Assembly (NCBI RefSeq): GCF_002289565.1
Contig: NZ_NTFY01000016.1
Coordinates: 1 to 64,000, forward strand
From: Rhodopirellula sp. SM50
GTDB taxonomy: Bacteria; Planctomycetota; Planctomycetia; Pirellulales; Pirellulaceae
Reading direction: 5' to 3'
DNA length: 64,000 bases
This document shows positions 32,546 to 41,130 of the stretch, one piece after another. The stretch's first letter is position 1; every line of letters starts with the position of its first letter. The notes below the pieces were generated by a model that was given only the letters and a program-made list of their open reading frames with translations, was not told the origin of the DNA and ran no database searches. Made by a program: the position numbers and the translations under genes.

Positions 32546-35023
32546 CTACGCGAACAAGCTTTGTGGTTTCGCGGGTGCGGGGCGGTACGGCGGTCGGTCG
32601 ATCGTGTAGCGGCGTAGCAGCGTGCCGGCCAGGGCGACGCCACTCAAATAGGCCGCTTCGACTCGGCTGCCGCCGCACCAATCACCGCAGGTGCCGATTC
32701 CCGTGGTGGCGTCGAACAGGCATTCCTGGTCGAGCGGTTTTTCGGGCACGGCGTAACGCCACCGGTGTGCGGTCGCATAAAGCGGCTGCGTGACCGTCTC
32801 ACCGAGCAGCGACTCGAAGGCCTGTTGCAAGGTTTGCAGGACACGAGCAGGGTCGTCGTCGACATGCGTCTGCGACCATTCCGCCGACGCATGGATGACC
32901 CACGAAGCGGGCGCAGTCCGGCCGGGTTTCTTGTCGTTCCTGGCGATCCACGCGATCGGGCTGTTGTCGACAAACGCACCGTCATAGGGGACATCCGACA
33001 GCGACGGGTCGGCAATCATCACGGCCCAACACGGACGCATGTTGACCGAACGCACCGTCTCTGCCAATTCGGTATGGCCGCCGATCAACGCGAGCGTTTG
33101 CGTCGGCGGACAGTTGCACAACACCACGTCGAACGGTCCGTGTGTTTCGCCTTCCGTCGTTTCGATCTGCCATTGCCCTGCTGCCTCGGTCAAACGCGAA
33201 ATCGTTTTCCCCAACCGCAGCCTCAATCCTTCGGACAAATGTTTGGCGACGGCGTTCATGCCGGGGATGCCGAGGTAACGGGGCGTGTCATTTTTTTCGC
33301 CGAGGATCTCGCCTTGTGCATCCAGATGTACGATTCGACCCATCCAGGGTTCGACCAATCCGTCGTGAATCCAGCTGTTGACCGGTCGACAGAATCGTGC
33401 GTCTCGGGCCGTGAAGTATTGGGCGCCGTGATCAAACTGCAGCTCGTCCTTGGCGTCTGGGTGCGTCGTGCGGCGGGTGGCGGTCCGTCCGCCGACGCCG
33501 CGTGATTTGTCGAACACCGTGACGTCGATTCCGTGATCGGCCAGCGTCCGTGCGGCCGTCAATCCGCCGATGCCGGCACCGATGACTGCGACACGGGGAA
33601 GCGTCGCGGCGATGGGGCGGTCGACATGCCGGCGAAAACGTTGCAGATCGATTTGACTGGCGTGTTCCTCCACGCCGCGTGGACGGAGTTTGCCGATCAC
33701 CGGTTGCTCGGGCGAGAAGGGGCGATCGAACTGGCCGTAACACCAAAGCACGCCGCCGTAGGAGGCCGGGTTGCGACCGTCGAGCGAATAGCGGTGATTC
33801 AAATCCAACGTCAATTGAAGGGCGCGGGAGGGAGTGTCTAGCCAAGAAAGAAACGCTTTTCCCCAGGTCATTCGGACGTTGTTGTGCAATTCGCCATGTT
33901 TGAGCAGACTCCGCTGGGCGGCGTCCCAAAGTGGGCGTCCCGTCTTGGCCCGCGCCAGGGTTTCCCAACTGCAATTGGCTTCTCGCGGATCCCCTTCATG
34001 GCGGCACAGCGACTGCTTGGCCCAGTCCGGCACCGCGTCCAAACTGTCAACGATCTCGCGATGGTGAAAGCAATAGTGAAACGACATCTCACGCCAGGTC
34101 AGCAACTCGTCGAGAAACTTTTTCGCGTTTTGATGTGCCGCTTCCCGAGCGATGCGGAACGGGCTGACCATGCCGTAATGCAGGTAAGCGCTCATTCGGC
34201 TGGCGCCTTCGATTCGCAACGGGTCGTGGCGCGCTTGCCGATACTTTTCCAATCCGCGCGTTTTGAACGCATTCCAACGCGCATAGCCCGCGCGGGTCCC
34301 ACCGGGGGTGTCCGCGACCGGTGCGATTGAATGATCGATCCGGCACTGGCCGATCAAGGACGCCAGATCCACGTCCTGCAACGAGATCGGATGCAGGCCG
34401 AGTGACGACGTGAGCGTTTCGACGTCACACATGGGGACGTCGACCTGTTGTTGTTCGGGATAGGCCTTGGTTAACCGTTCGTCGTAGAGAGGTTGAGCGT
34501 GGCGGCGAAATTCAGCGGCGGAGGTGAATGCCTGATCGAGCAAGGTGACCGGGGCGACACACGAGCAGTCGACGGTGGCCACCGGTGTCTTGCAGGTCGC
34601 GACCAATCGATCCATCCAGCCGACGAGCGGTTGCACCGGCATCTCTTCGGTGATCAGACAGGCCGCCGCACGCGTCAGGTTCCGCAGGTACGGCCCACGT
34701 CGTCCTTGACGTTGCAAATGAAACGTGGCCGCGATGCCGCGGTCGGCCAGTTCACGTTGCACATCACGATGGCCCTGCAACATGAACGCGTGCAGTCGGT
34801 CCGAAGCGTACGGGTACTCTTCGCTGAGCCCGTGGTAGACCAGCAGCGGCAGTCCGTTTTGGCGGGCCAGGCAAATCGCAGCATCGAGCGCCGGGTTCTC
34901 GTGAGCACGCAGCGCGTTGTGCATCCAGTACAGCACAAACTGCCCTGGCTCGTACGCCCGCTCCTCGGGCGACGCCATCCAACGAAGACGCTCGGCAATG
35001 TGTTTGGGAAGTGCGGTGTCCAA
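32546..35023 (-). CDS. Fusion of class II-like photolyase and renalase-like FAD oxidoreductase
   Basis: An unbroken 825-codon frame. Residues 1 to about 465 form a photolyase/cryptochrome protein nearest class II: VLYWMHNALRAHENPALDAA at the N-terminus, SRMSAYLHYGMVSPFRIA, LLTWREMSFHYCFHHRE, then HGELHNNVRMTWGKAFLSW and NHRYSLDGRNPASYGGVLWC in the FAD pocket. From about 474 a second FAD/NAD(P) Rossmann domain begins (VAVIGAGIGGLTAARTL, then GVGGRTATRR), typical of renalase-like COG3380 proteins, and runs to the end (IGTCGDWCGGSRVEAAYLSG). The start is a TTG at 35023; an ATG at 34978 is possible. It follows hpnE by 63 bp on the same strand. Expected roles are light-driven repair plus a flavin reductase or oxidase step; the coupling is inference. 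Confidence 0.85.
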   Translation of the reverse strand: MDTALPKHIAERLRWMASPEERAYEPGQFVLYWMHNALRAHENPALDAAICLARQNGLPLLVYHGLSEEYPYASDRLHAFMLQGHRDVQRELADRGIAATFHLQRQGRRGPYLRNLTRAAACLITEEMPVQPLVGWMDRLVATCKTPVATVDCSCVAPVTLLDQAFTSAAEFRRHAQPLYDERLTKAYPEQQQVDVPMCDVETLTSSLGLHPISLQDVDLASLIGQCRIDHSIAPVADTPGGTRAGYARWNAFKTRGLEKYRQARHDPLRIEGASRMSAYLHYGMVSPFRIAREAAHQNAKKFLDELLTWREMSFHYCFHHREIVDSLDAVPDWAKQSLCRHEGDPREANCSWETLARAKTGRPLWDAAQRSLLKHGELHNNVRMTWGKAFLSWLDTPSRALQLTLDLNHRYSLDGRNPASYGGVLWCYGQFDRPFSPEQPVIGKLRPRGVEEHASQIDLQRFRRHVDRPIAATLPRVAVIGAGIGGLTAARTLADHGIDVTVFDKSRGVGGRTATRRTTHPDAKDELQFDHGAQYFTARDARFCRPVNSWIHDGLVEPWMGRIVHLDAQGEILGEKNDTPRYLGIPGMNAVAKHLSEGLRLRLGKTISRLTEAAGQWQIETTEGETHGPFDVVLCNCPPTQTLALIGGHTELAETVRSVNMRPCWAVMIADPSLSDVPYDGAFVDNSPIAWIARNDKKPGRTAPASWVIHASAEWSQTHVDDDPARVLQTLQQAFESLLGETVTQPLYATAHRWRYAVPEKPLDQECLFDATTGIGTCGDWCGGSRVEAAYLSGVALAGTLLRRYTIDRPPYRPAPAKPQSLFA

Positions 35024-35086
35024 GAGTTCCGGTCTCGGTCGGAGAAAAGACGATCCTGCGTCACATCGTATGACAGTGGCAAACCT

Positions 35087-36541
35087 TCAGTCGTGGCGGA
35101 TCAACCAGCGGGCGAGGCGTCCGGGGGGCAGGCCGGGACAAAGGTAGCGATTTGATGGGATCGAGTCCCGATTGGAATCGCGTCCAAGCTGCTGTGCGAC
35201 CGCCCGTGCCGCCAAGCGACCGCTGATCACGGCGCCTTCCATCGTGGCCGGCCAGCCCGTTTGCGTCCAATCCCCCGCCAGAGCGAGCCAGGGCAGTTGC
35301 GTGGTCGCAGCCGGACGGATCGCATCGACATCCGGACGCAATGAAAACACGCTGTTGGGGTCGGTGACCAGGCGGTGGCGCAGCAGGTTTGCGTTTCTGG
35401 CGGCCGGAAAGGCGTGTCGAAGTTCGGCCAAAACGGTGTCGATCAGTTCCTGTTTGGACCCCGAAATCGATTCCTTAGAGGCGCTGATCACTACCTGATA
35501 GTAAAATTGCGATGGCTCATCGGTTGATTTCGCGGCCGGCGGGTGATGCGATTCAAACGGGTCACGGAACAGCCACTGCGCGGTCGTGCCCACCATCACC
35601 GCATGATCCAACGCCGTGATGGGCGAATCGAACCAGAGATGCAGCCCCGTGATGGGAGACGACGGGATTTGCGAAATCGCGTCCACGTCCGGCAGCCGAT
35701 TTCGGTCCGCCTCAGGCCATCGGTCGAACAGTTTGTCGATCCGGTGCCAAGGGACGGCGCAGATCACGGCGTCTGCATCCAGGTCGCCTGATGCGGTGAT
35801 CACACGTGCTTCGGGGGTGATTTGCTCCACGGCGTGCCCGGTCCGAATCTCCACGCCTCGCCCGGTCAACACCGCCGAGAGCAGACGCCCAAACAGCTCG
35901 GCCAGCGGCACAGTGGGAACCAGTACATCGCTGGCACCGCGGGCGATCGCGAATCCGTCGATCAGCACCTTGCGGGCGGCAGCCATCGAGACATGCCCGG
36001 TCGTTTCTCCCAAAGCGCTGACCAGGATCACGTCCCAGAACTCTCGTACGCTGTCGTCGCTTTGACCAGCCTGGGCCAGCCACTGCCGGGCGCGGCAGTC
36101 CCCCAACACACGCGGCGGCGTCCGCATCAGTTTCCATAGCCCGCCGAGAATCTCGCGTTTCTGTCGGGCGGCGAGGTAGCGCTGCGCACCGATGGTTCCC
36201 AACAGGTGCAACGGCGGTGGCAGCCAACCGTTCGGTGCGAACCGACTCGGCGGATGATCGGGGTGCAAGAATGTCAGCGAACGGTAGCGTCGGAAGTGTT
36301 GTTGCAAACCACATCGATCCAGCATCTCGATCAAGTTGGTGCAGCAACCCATCGCGGCATGCTGGCAATAATCGACTTCCGCTTCCGTTTCGGGATCGAC
36401 GTAAGATCCGGCGCGGCCGCCGGTGATCCGTTTGGATTCCAGCAAGGTGATTTGGTCGTCGGGATGAACCCGCGAGAGTGTTTCGGCGGCGGCCATCCCG
36501 GCCAACCCGCCGCCGACGATCACGACACGCTGCCCCGTCAC
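35087..36541 (-). CDS. hpnE: Hydroxysqualene dehydroxylase HpnE
   Basis: A 484-residue FAD-dependent amine-oxidase-fold enzyme that reduces hydroxysqualene to squalene. It starts at GTG 36541, which overlaps the hpnD stop as GTGA; the frame continues upstream only inside hpnD. Marks: VVIVGGGLAGMAAAETLSR, the ITGGRAGSY dinucleotide-binding follow-on, an inner GALGETTGHVSMAA-like segment near 180-195, and C-terminal WLALAGDWTQTGWPATMEGA. The last step of the HpnCDE route, so it closes the squalene operon. Related phytoene-desaturase-type enzymes are the main alternative, but the context fixes the assignment. Confidence 0.9.
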   Translation of the reverse strand: MTGQRVVIVGGGLAGMAAAETLSRVHPDDQITLLESKRITGGRAGSYVDPETEAEVDYCQHAAMGCCTNLIEMLDRCGLQQHFRRYRSLTFLHPDHPPSRFAPNGWLPPPLHLLGTIGAQRYLAARQKREILGGLWKLMRTPPRVLGDCRARQWLAQAGQSDDSVREFWDVILVSALGETTGHVSMAAARKVLIDGFAIARGASDVLVPTVPLAELFGRLLSAVLTGRGVEIRTGHAVEQITPEARVITASGDLDADAVICAVPWHRIDKLFDRWPEADRNRLPDVDAISQIPSSPITGLHLWFDSPITALDHAVMVGTTAQWLFRDPFESHHPPAAKSTDEPSQFYYQVVISASKESISGSKQELIDTVLAELRHAFPAARNANLLRHRLVTDPNSVFSLRPDVDAIRPAATTQLPWLALAGDWTQTGWPATMEGAVISGRLAARAVAQQLGRDSNRDSIPSNRYLCPGLPPGRLARWLIRHD

Positions 36542-37518
36542 GCGCCGGCCTCGGTGACTTCGATCGGTGGCACGGGCAGACGATGAAAAATCGGCTTGAG
36601 GAAGTGCTGGGAAACGAGGCCGAGTTTCGTCGCGGTGCTCAGTTCGACGCGCCGCGTCGCGACCGCGCGGGGGTTTTCCGCGATGCGATCGAGCAGTCGA
36701 CGGTACGTCCGCCACATCATCGAAAACATCGGGCGGCCGTCGGGGCCGAGTGAATCCCAGACTTGCCAGCCGCTGACATAAAGTGCTTTGGCGCGACGGA
36801 TTTCGTCTTCGATCAGACAAACCAAGCGGTCGTCCGGACGCGGTTCCAACAGATCATCTTCGCACAAACCGTGTTGGGCGAAGTGCTGGCGCGGCAAATA
36901 AATCCGTCCCCGCTGGGCGTCTTCGGAAATGTCACGCAGGATGTTGGTCAGTTGAAACGCCAGTCCACAGTCGACGGCCGCACGCATCGGCAACGGGGCG
37001 TCGAATTCCCAGATGTGCAGACAAGCCAACCCGACGGCCGATGCGACCAGGTAACAATAATGTTCCAGTTGTTCGTAGGTGTCGAAACGCGTTTTCTGTT
37101 GGTCGGCCAGGACGCCGTCGACGATTTCCAACAGGTAGCGAGTGGGGATTTGAAACCGTCGCGTCGTGTCGCGCAGCGCCGGCATGATTTCTTTGGCGTG
37201 ACGAAACAGGTCGATCGGCCAATCCGAGGTGTCGTCGGCCAATCCCGGCGACAGCGGCACATGGTCCACCGGGGTGTCGCTGATCAGGTTCAGTGCCGTG
37301 GTTTGTCGCCACCAATCCAGCCAGCGGGTCCGCAGCGCCGCCGGTTCGTCGCAATCGCCGATGTCGTCGGTGATCCGAGCGAAGGCGTAGAGCGCGCACA
37401 TGGCGTTGCGTTTATCGCGCGGCAGCAGCCAAAACGAGCGATAAAAGTTGCTGCCGCTGCGGCGCGAAATGCGTCGCACCCGTCGGTAGCTGTCGGTCGT
37501 GATGGAAGCGGATCGCAT
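36538..37518 (-). CDS. hpnD: Presqualene diphosphate synthase HpnD
   Basis: A 326-residue all-helical prenyl synthase. Both Mg-binding Asp-rich motifs are present: FARITDDIGD near 47-56 and LTNILRDISEDAQRGRIYLP near 205. It joins two farnesyl diphosphates to presqualene diphosphate. The ATG at 37518 follows the hpnC stop by 2 bp and the gene overlaps hpnE by 4 bp, so the three are translationally linked. HpnD is told from HpnC by the second motif and by gene order. Confidence 0.9.
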   Translation of the reverse strand: MRSASITTDSYRRVRRISRRSGSNFYRSFWLLPRDKRNAMCALYAFARITDDIGDCDEPAALRTRWLDWWRQTTALNLISDTPVDHVPLSPGLADDTSDWPIDLFRHAKEIMPALRDTTRRFQIPTRYLLEIVDGVLADQQKTRFDTYEQLEHYCYLVASAVGLACLHIWEFDAPLPMRAAVDCGLAFQLTNILRDISEDAQRGRIYLPRQHFAQHGLCEDDLLEPRPDDRLVCLIEDEIRRAKALYVSGWQVWDSLGPDGRPMFSMMWRTYRRLLDRIAENPRAVATRRVELSTATKLGLVSQHFLKPIFHRLPVPPIEVTEAGA

Positions 37519-37520
37519 GA

Positions 37521-38483
37521 TTACAGTTTGCCGAGCAATGCACGCCCGACGAGCATTCCTTGTTTGATTTTCCCAACTTTGGGCCGGACACGCAGGACAT
37601 CGAAGTCGATTTCTCGAATCGCATCGAGCGTCGCCAGACCGCCGTGGGCGAACAGTTTGATGTCGCTGCGCAGCCAAGCGGGGACATGATCGACCAATGG
37701 CAATCCGCGATGGAAATAATTCTCGGCTTGGTCGCAGAGAAACGCGAGTGATTCTCGCAGGCCAGCGGGCGTGGACGGTTCGGCGAGCATCGACACGCTG
37801 ACGCCAAACCGCTTGCGAACGTCGGCGGGCAAGTAAATCCGGCCGATCGCGTGATCCCGCGAAAGGTCTTGCCAGAAATTGGCCAGTTGCAGTCCGGTGC
37901 AGATTTCGTCCGACAGGGCGGCCGTCGTCGGGTCGAGCGAATCGGCTAATTGCAGCACCAGGCGTCCCACCGGATTGGCCGAACGCGAACAATAATCGAT
38001 CAGTTGGGGCATCGATTCGTATTGTTTGATCTGTTGGTCTTGCCGAAACGCCGACAACAGATCATCAAAAGGGCGTTTGTCCAGGCGATAGGTCGCGACG
38101 GTGTCGGCCAAGGCGGGGAAGAGTCCCTCCGTCGGGGTCTGGCAATCGGTCGGGGCCCAACTGTCCGCTGCAGGCTGGCTGTCCGCTGCAGGCTGGCTGT
38201 CCGCTGCAGGCTGGCTGTCCGCTGCAGGCTGGCTGGCAAACAACCGGTCGATCTGGTGTTGCAAGCGGTCCAGGCCTTCCAGGGCGGTGCGTTCGTCGGC
38301 CGATTCGTCCGCGACATCGTCGGCGGTACGACAAAACGCGTAAATGTTGTAAAACGGTTGTCGCATTCGCCGCGGCAGTAAAATAGAAGCGACGAGGAAG
38401 TTTTCGTAGTGGGACGTGGCGAGCTGACGGCAATACCGGCGGCTTTTTTTTAACTCGATCGGCGGCGTGGTTCCGGACGACAT
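37521..38483 (-). CDS. hpnC: Hydroxysqualene synthase HpnC
   Basis: A 320-residue member of the squalene/phytoene synthase fold that turns presqualene diphosphate into hydroxysqualene. The motifs are FCRTADDVADE and LANFWQDLSRDHAIGRIYLP, the latter in the HpnC form. Inserted at about residues 83-107 is a run of four SQPAAD repeats encoded by an 18-bp minisatellite; it falls in a loop between early helices and is probably tolerated. First gene of the operon; its ATG lies 14 bp from the ispH ATG on the other strand. Confidence 0.9.
   Translation of the reverse strand: MSSGTTPPIELKKSRRYCRQLATSHYENFLVASILLPRRMRQPFYNIYAFCRTADDVADESADERTALEGLDRLQHQIDRLFASQPAADSQPAADSQPAADSQPAADSWAPTDCQTPTEGLFPALADTVATYRLDKRPFDDLLSAFRQDQQIKQYESMPQLIDYCSRSANPVGRLVLQLADSLDPTTAALSDEICTGLQLANFWQDLSRDHAIGRIYLPADVRKRFGVSVSMLAEPSTPAGLRESLAFLCDQAENYFHRGLPLVDHVPAWLRSDIKLFAHGGLATLDAIREIDFDVLRVRPKVGKIKQGMLVGRALLGKL
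38161..38235 (-). repeat. 18-bp in-frame minisatellite in hpnC
   Basis: Four copies of CTGGCTGTCCGCTGCAGG (plus-strand reading), coding for SQPAAD on the minus strand. Copies are almost identical, which suggests recent expansion. Confidence 0.92.
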
Positions 38484-38497
38484 TCAGGATTGATTCA

Positions 38498-39436
38498 ATG
38501 AAAATTGTGCTGGCCGCCCCCCGGGGATTCTGTGCGGGGGTCAACATGGCTGTCGACTCGTTGGATTTGACGCTCCAACATTTTGGCGCTCCGGTCTACG
38601 TGTACCACGAGATCGTACACAATCAGTACGTGGTCGACACGTTTAAGCAAAAAGGGGCGGTGTTCGTCGATTCGGTCGATGAGGTGCCCGAGGGAAGCGT
38701 GCTGATGTTTTCCGCACACGGCGTGTCGCCGGAAATCCGCGCCGCCGCCGCCGCTCGCAACCTGACCGCTCTGGACGCCACCTGTCCGCTGGTCACCAAG
38801 GTTCACTTGGAAGCGATCAAGTACGCCAAACTGGGCTACACGATCGTCTTGATCGGGCACCAGGGGCACGATGAAGTGATCGGGACGATGGGCGAGGCGC
38901 CCGAAGCGATCGTGTTGGTCGAAGATCAACAGGATGTGCAGACGTTGGAGGTCGCCGACGAATCAAAGATCGCCCTGTTGACGCAAACCACGCTCAGCGT
39001 CGATGACGCCAACCGGATCATCACCAAGCTGCGCGAGCGGTTCCCGATGATCCAAAGTCCGCCCAAAGGCGACATCTGTTACGCCACCCAGAATCGGCAA
39101 GATGCCGTCAAAATACTGTCCGAGGATGCCGATGTCGTCGTCGTCCTCGGTAGCCAGAACAGCAGCAACAGCGCCCGCTTGCGAGAACTGGCTGTCGACC
39201 GCGGAAAGCGTGCGTTCCTCGTCGACGGGCCGGGCGACTTGAAACGGGACGATTTTCGTGACGCCGACACGGTGCTGATCACCGCCGGGGCCAGTGCGCC
39301 AGAATCGGTGGTGCAAGAGACGGTTGATTGGCTCCGACGGGAATTCGACGCCAGCGTGGAAACGGCGACGGTGCGGGAAGAATCGGTGGAATTTCCATTG
39401 CCGAAACCGTTGCGGGCGATCTCGGCTGCGAAGTGA
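38498..39436 (+). CDS. ispH: 4-hydroxy-3-methylbut-2-enyl diphosphate reductase
   Basis: The last enzyme of the MEP pathway, making IPP and DMAPP with a 4Fe-4S cluster. The three cluster Cys are seen in APRGFCAGV (Cys12), DATCPLV and DICYATQNRQ. Also typical are FSAHGVSP, with its His, and GSQNSSNSARL. At 312 residues it is full length. Its products feed farnesyl diphosphate and then hpnC, hpnD and hpnE, whose operon diverges from it with a 14-bp gap. Either promoter must therefore lie inside the opposite gene or the two starts share a very compact control region. Confidence 0.95.
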   Translation: MKIVLAAPRGFCAGVNMAVDSLDLTLQHFGAPVYVYHEIVHNQYVVDTFKQKGAVFVDSVDEVPEGSVLMFSAHGVSPEIRAAAAARNLTALDATCPLVTKVHLEAIKYAKLGYTIVLIGHQGHDEVIGTMGEAPEAIVLVEDQQDVQTLEVADESKIALLTQTTLSVDDANRIITKLRERFPMIQSPPKGDICYATQNRQDAVKILSEDADVVVVLGSQNSSNSARLRELAVDRGKRAFLVDGPGDLKRDDFRDADTVLITAGASAPESVVQETVDWLRREFDASVETATVREESVEFPLPKPLRAISAAK

Positions 39437-39729
39437 CGTCGGGAGGGGGGCAAAACGATGGGGGCAAAACGATAAGAAGGCAGAATGATGGGGCGGCAGA
39501 ATGATGGGGCAAAACGATAGGGGCGAAACGATAGGGGCAAAACGATGAGTAGGCAGCAGGAACCCCGCAGTACTTATTCCACTCTATCGCGCGACCCTCT
39601 CTTCTTGTCTCCCCCATCTCCTTGTCTCTCCCTCTCCTTGTCTCCTTGTCTCCCCGTCTCCCCATCTCCTTGTCTTCATCATTCTGCCCCGAATCATTCT
39701 GCCAACTCTTCTCCCCTGCCTCGCAGCCC
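39437..39729. repeat. Spacer of GGCAAAACGATGGGGG repeats and CTCCTTGTCTCC tracts
   Basis: Left part (39449-39545): head-to-tail units of GGGGCAAAACGATG and GGCAGAATGATGGG. Right part (39597-39690): pyrimidine tracts of TCTCCTTGTC followed by inverted CATTCTGCC units. The block at 39449-39470 is the reverse complement of the direct repeat that flanks the GxxExxY gene at 49.6 and 50.5 kb. No gene is credible. Confidence 0.8.
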
Positions 39730-41130
39730 CTAATTCAGTTCAGCGATTTGCAGGTTGCGGAACAGCACGTCGGTCTTGGGGTCGTGTCCTTGGATCATGA
39801 TGGTTCCCGGTGACGTCCGTTTTCCTTTACGCGGGTTCTCGTGTTCTTCGCGGGTGTCTTCCCAGTCGCTGACTTGCACCCCGCCGACCCAGGCGGCGAT
39901 TCTGTTGCCGCTGGCATGCAGCAGCACCGTCGACCACTCGCCGTTTTCTCCGGCGATCACGCGGGCGTCTTGGCGACGAAAGATGCCGCCGGTGCCGCAA
40001 TCCAAGGGCGTCAATCGATTGCCGTCTTTGAATCCGTTGTTGATCTGGCATTCATAGCCCATCATTTCATCGCCGGGGATGCAGCGAAAGAAGATCCCGG
40101 AATTCATTTCGGGGTCATCGATTTTGTACTCCGCGAGCATGAAGAAGTCGCCGTAGCTTTGTCGGGTTTCCAATTGCGTCTTGCCGCCGAGCACGTGCAG
40201 GTCGCCGTCCTCGTTGATCGTGAAAGTCCCTTCCATCTGCGGGTATTTCTTCCATTGAGACAATTCCGCATCGAGCATCGGTTGCATGCCTAGCGGGCGG
40301 ATTTTGATGTTCTTGAATGCGACGCGTCCGGAATTGTGTTGCAGGCCGATGCGACGTGCTGCCAGGTCGACCGGATCGGTGTAACGACAGACGGCGTTGC
40401 CGTCGAGGGACACGGTGACATCCCTGCCGTCGGCGATGACGGACATCGTTCGCCACTGCGCCGGCGTTTGCGGGCCCGCCGCTTCGCCGTCGACTTTCTG
40501 TCGCTGGACAATGCTGCCGGTGGGGAACGGGTTGTCGTCAGGGGCGATGTTGATTTCGTAGCAATCCGAGGTCACATTTTCCGGTTTCAGTGGCGTGCGA
40601 ACGAACACACCACTGTTGGTTTCTTCATCCGCTTTGAAATCGAATGTCAATTCAAAGTCGCCCCAGGTGGTCGAAGTGCACAGCAAGCATTTCTCGCCCT
40701 GGTCGACCACGATCGCGCCGTCTTCGATGCGAAAGTTGGCGTTGCCGGTGATTTCCCATCCGAACAGCGTGTGTCCGTCGAACAGACGGACCCAGCCCGC
40801 CGCGGTTTCTTCGTCCGGCAGTCGTGCGGCCAGCAAATCGTCGGCGCTGGCCGAGTAGGTTTGCGGTGCAATCGGCTCGATCGCCGGTTCCGCCTGGGCG
40901 GGCGACTGCTCCGCGGTTGCTTGCTCCGCTGTTCCTTGCTCCGCTGTTCCTTGCTCCGCTGTTCCTTGCTCCGCTGTGGGCGTTGGGGGATCCTTCCGCC
41001 CGCACCCGATCAACGAGACCGACAGGGCAATCATCACACAGCAGGGCAGGGCGGATGTCGAAATACTGGTGCGTTGGAGTGGATGGCGACGCGAGTCGTT
41101 CAGGCGCGGAGTCATGCGATTAGTAGCCAT
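39730..41130 (-). CDS. Lipoprotein with two 3-keto-disaccharide hydrolase (DUF1080) domains
   Basis: A ~466-residue protein. It has a lipoprotein signal with lipobox SLIGC and then a Thr/Ala/Glu/Gln-rich spacer of TAEQG repeats. Two DUF1080 jelly-roll domains follow, from about 105 (WVRLFDGHTLFGWEIT...GAIVVDQG) and from about 280 (GTFTINEDGDLHVLGGK... GIFFRC). The family cuts 3-keto-glycosides or binds sugars outside the cell. ATG 41130 overlaps the end of the sulfotransferase gene by 11 bp; a TTG at 41139 or an ATG at 41115 are alternatives. Export as an outer-membrane lipoprotein is inferred. Confidence 0.85.
   Translation of the reverse strand: MATNRMTPRLNDSRRHPLQRTSISTSALPCCVMIALSVSLIGCGRKDPPTPTAEQGTAEQGTAEQGTAEQATAEQSPAQAEPAIEPIAPQTYSASADDLLAARLPDEETAAGWVRLFDGHTLFGWEITGNANFRIEDGAIVVDQGEKCLLCTSTTWGDFELTFDFKADEETNSGVFVRTPLKPENVTSDCYEINIAPDDNPFPTGSIVQRQKVDGEAAGPQTPAQWRTMSVIADGRDVTVSLDGNAVCRYTDPVDLAARRIGLQHNSGRVAFKNIKIRPLGMQPMLDAELSQWKKYPQMEGTFTINEDGDLHVLGGKTQLETRQSYGDFFMLAEYKIDDPEMNSGIFFRCIPGDEMMGYECQINNGFKDGNRLTPLDCGTGGIFRRQDARVIAGENGEWSTVLLHASGNRIAAWVGGVQVSDWEDTREEHENPRKGKRTSPGTIMIQGHDPKTDVLFRNLQIAELN
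40906..40979 (-). repeat. 15-bp in-frame minisatellite in the DUF1080 lipoprotein
   Basis: Five copies of TGCTCCGCTGTTCCT (plus-strand reading), coding for TAEQG/TAEQA just after the lipidated Cys, in the flexible tether. Confidence 0.9.
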
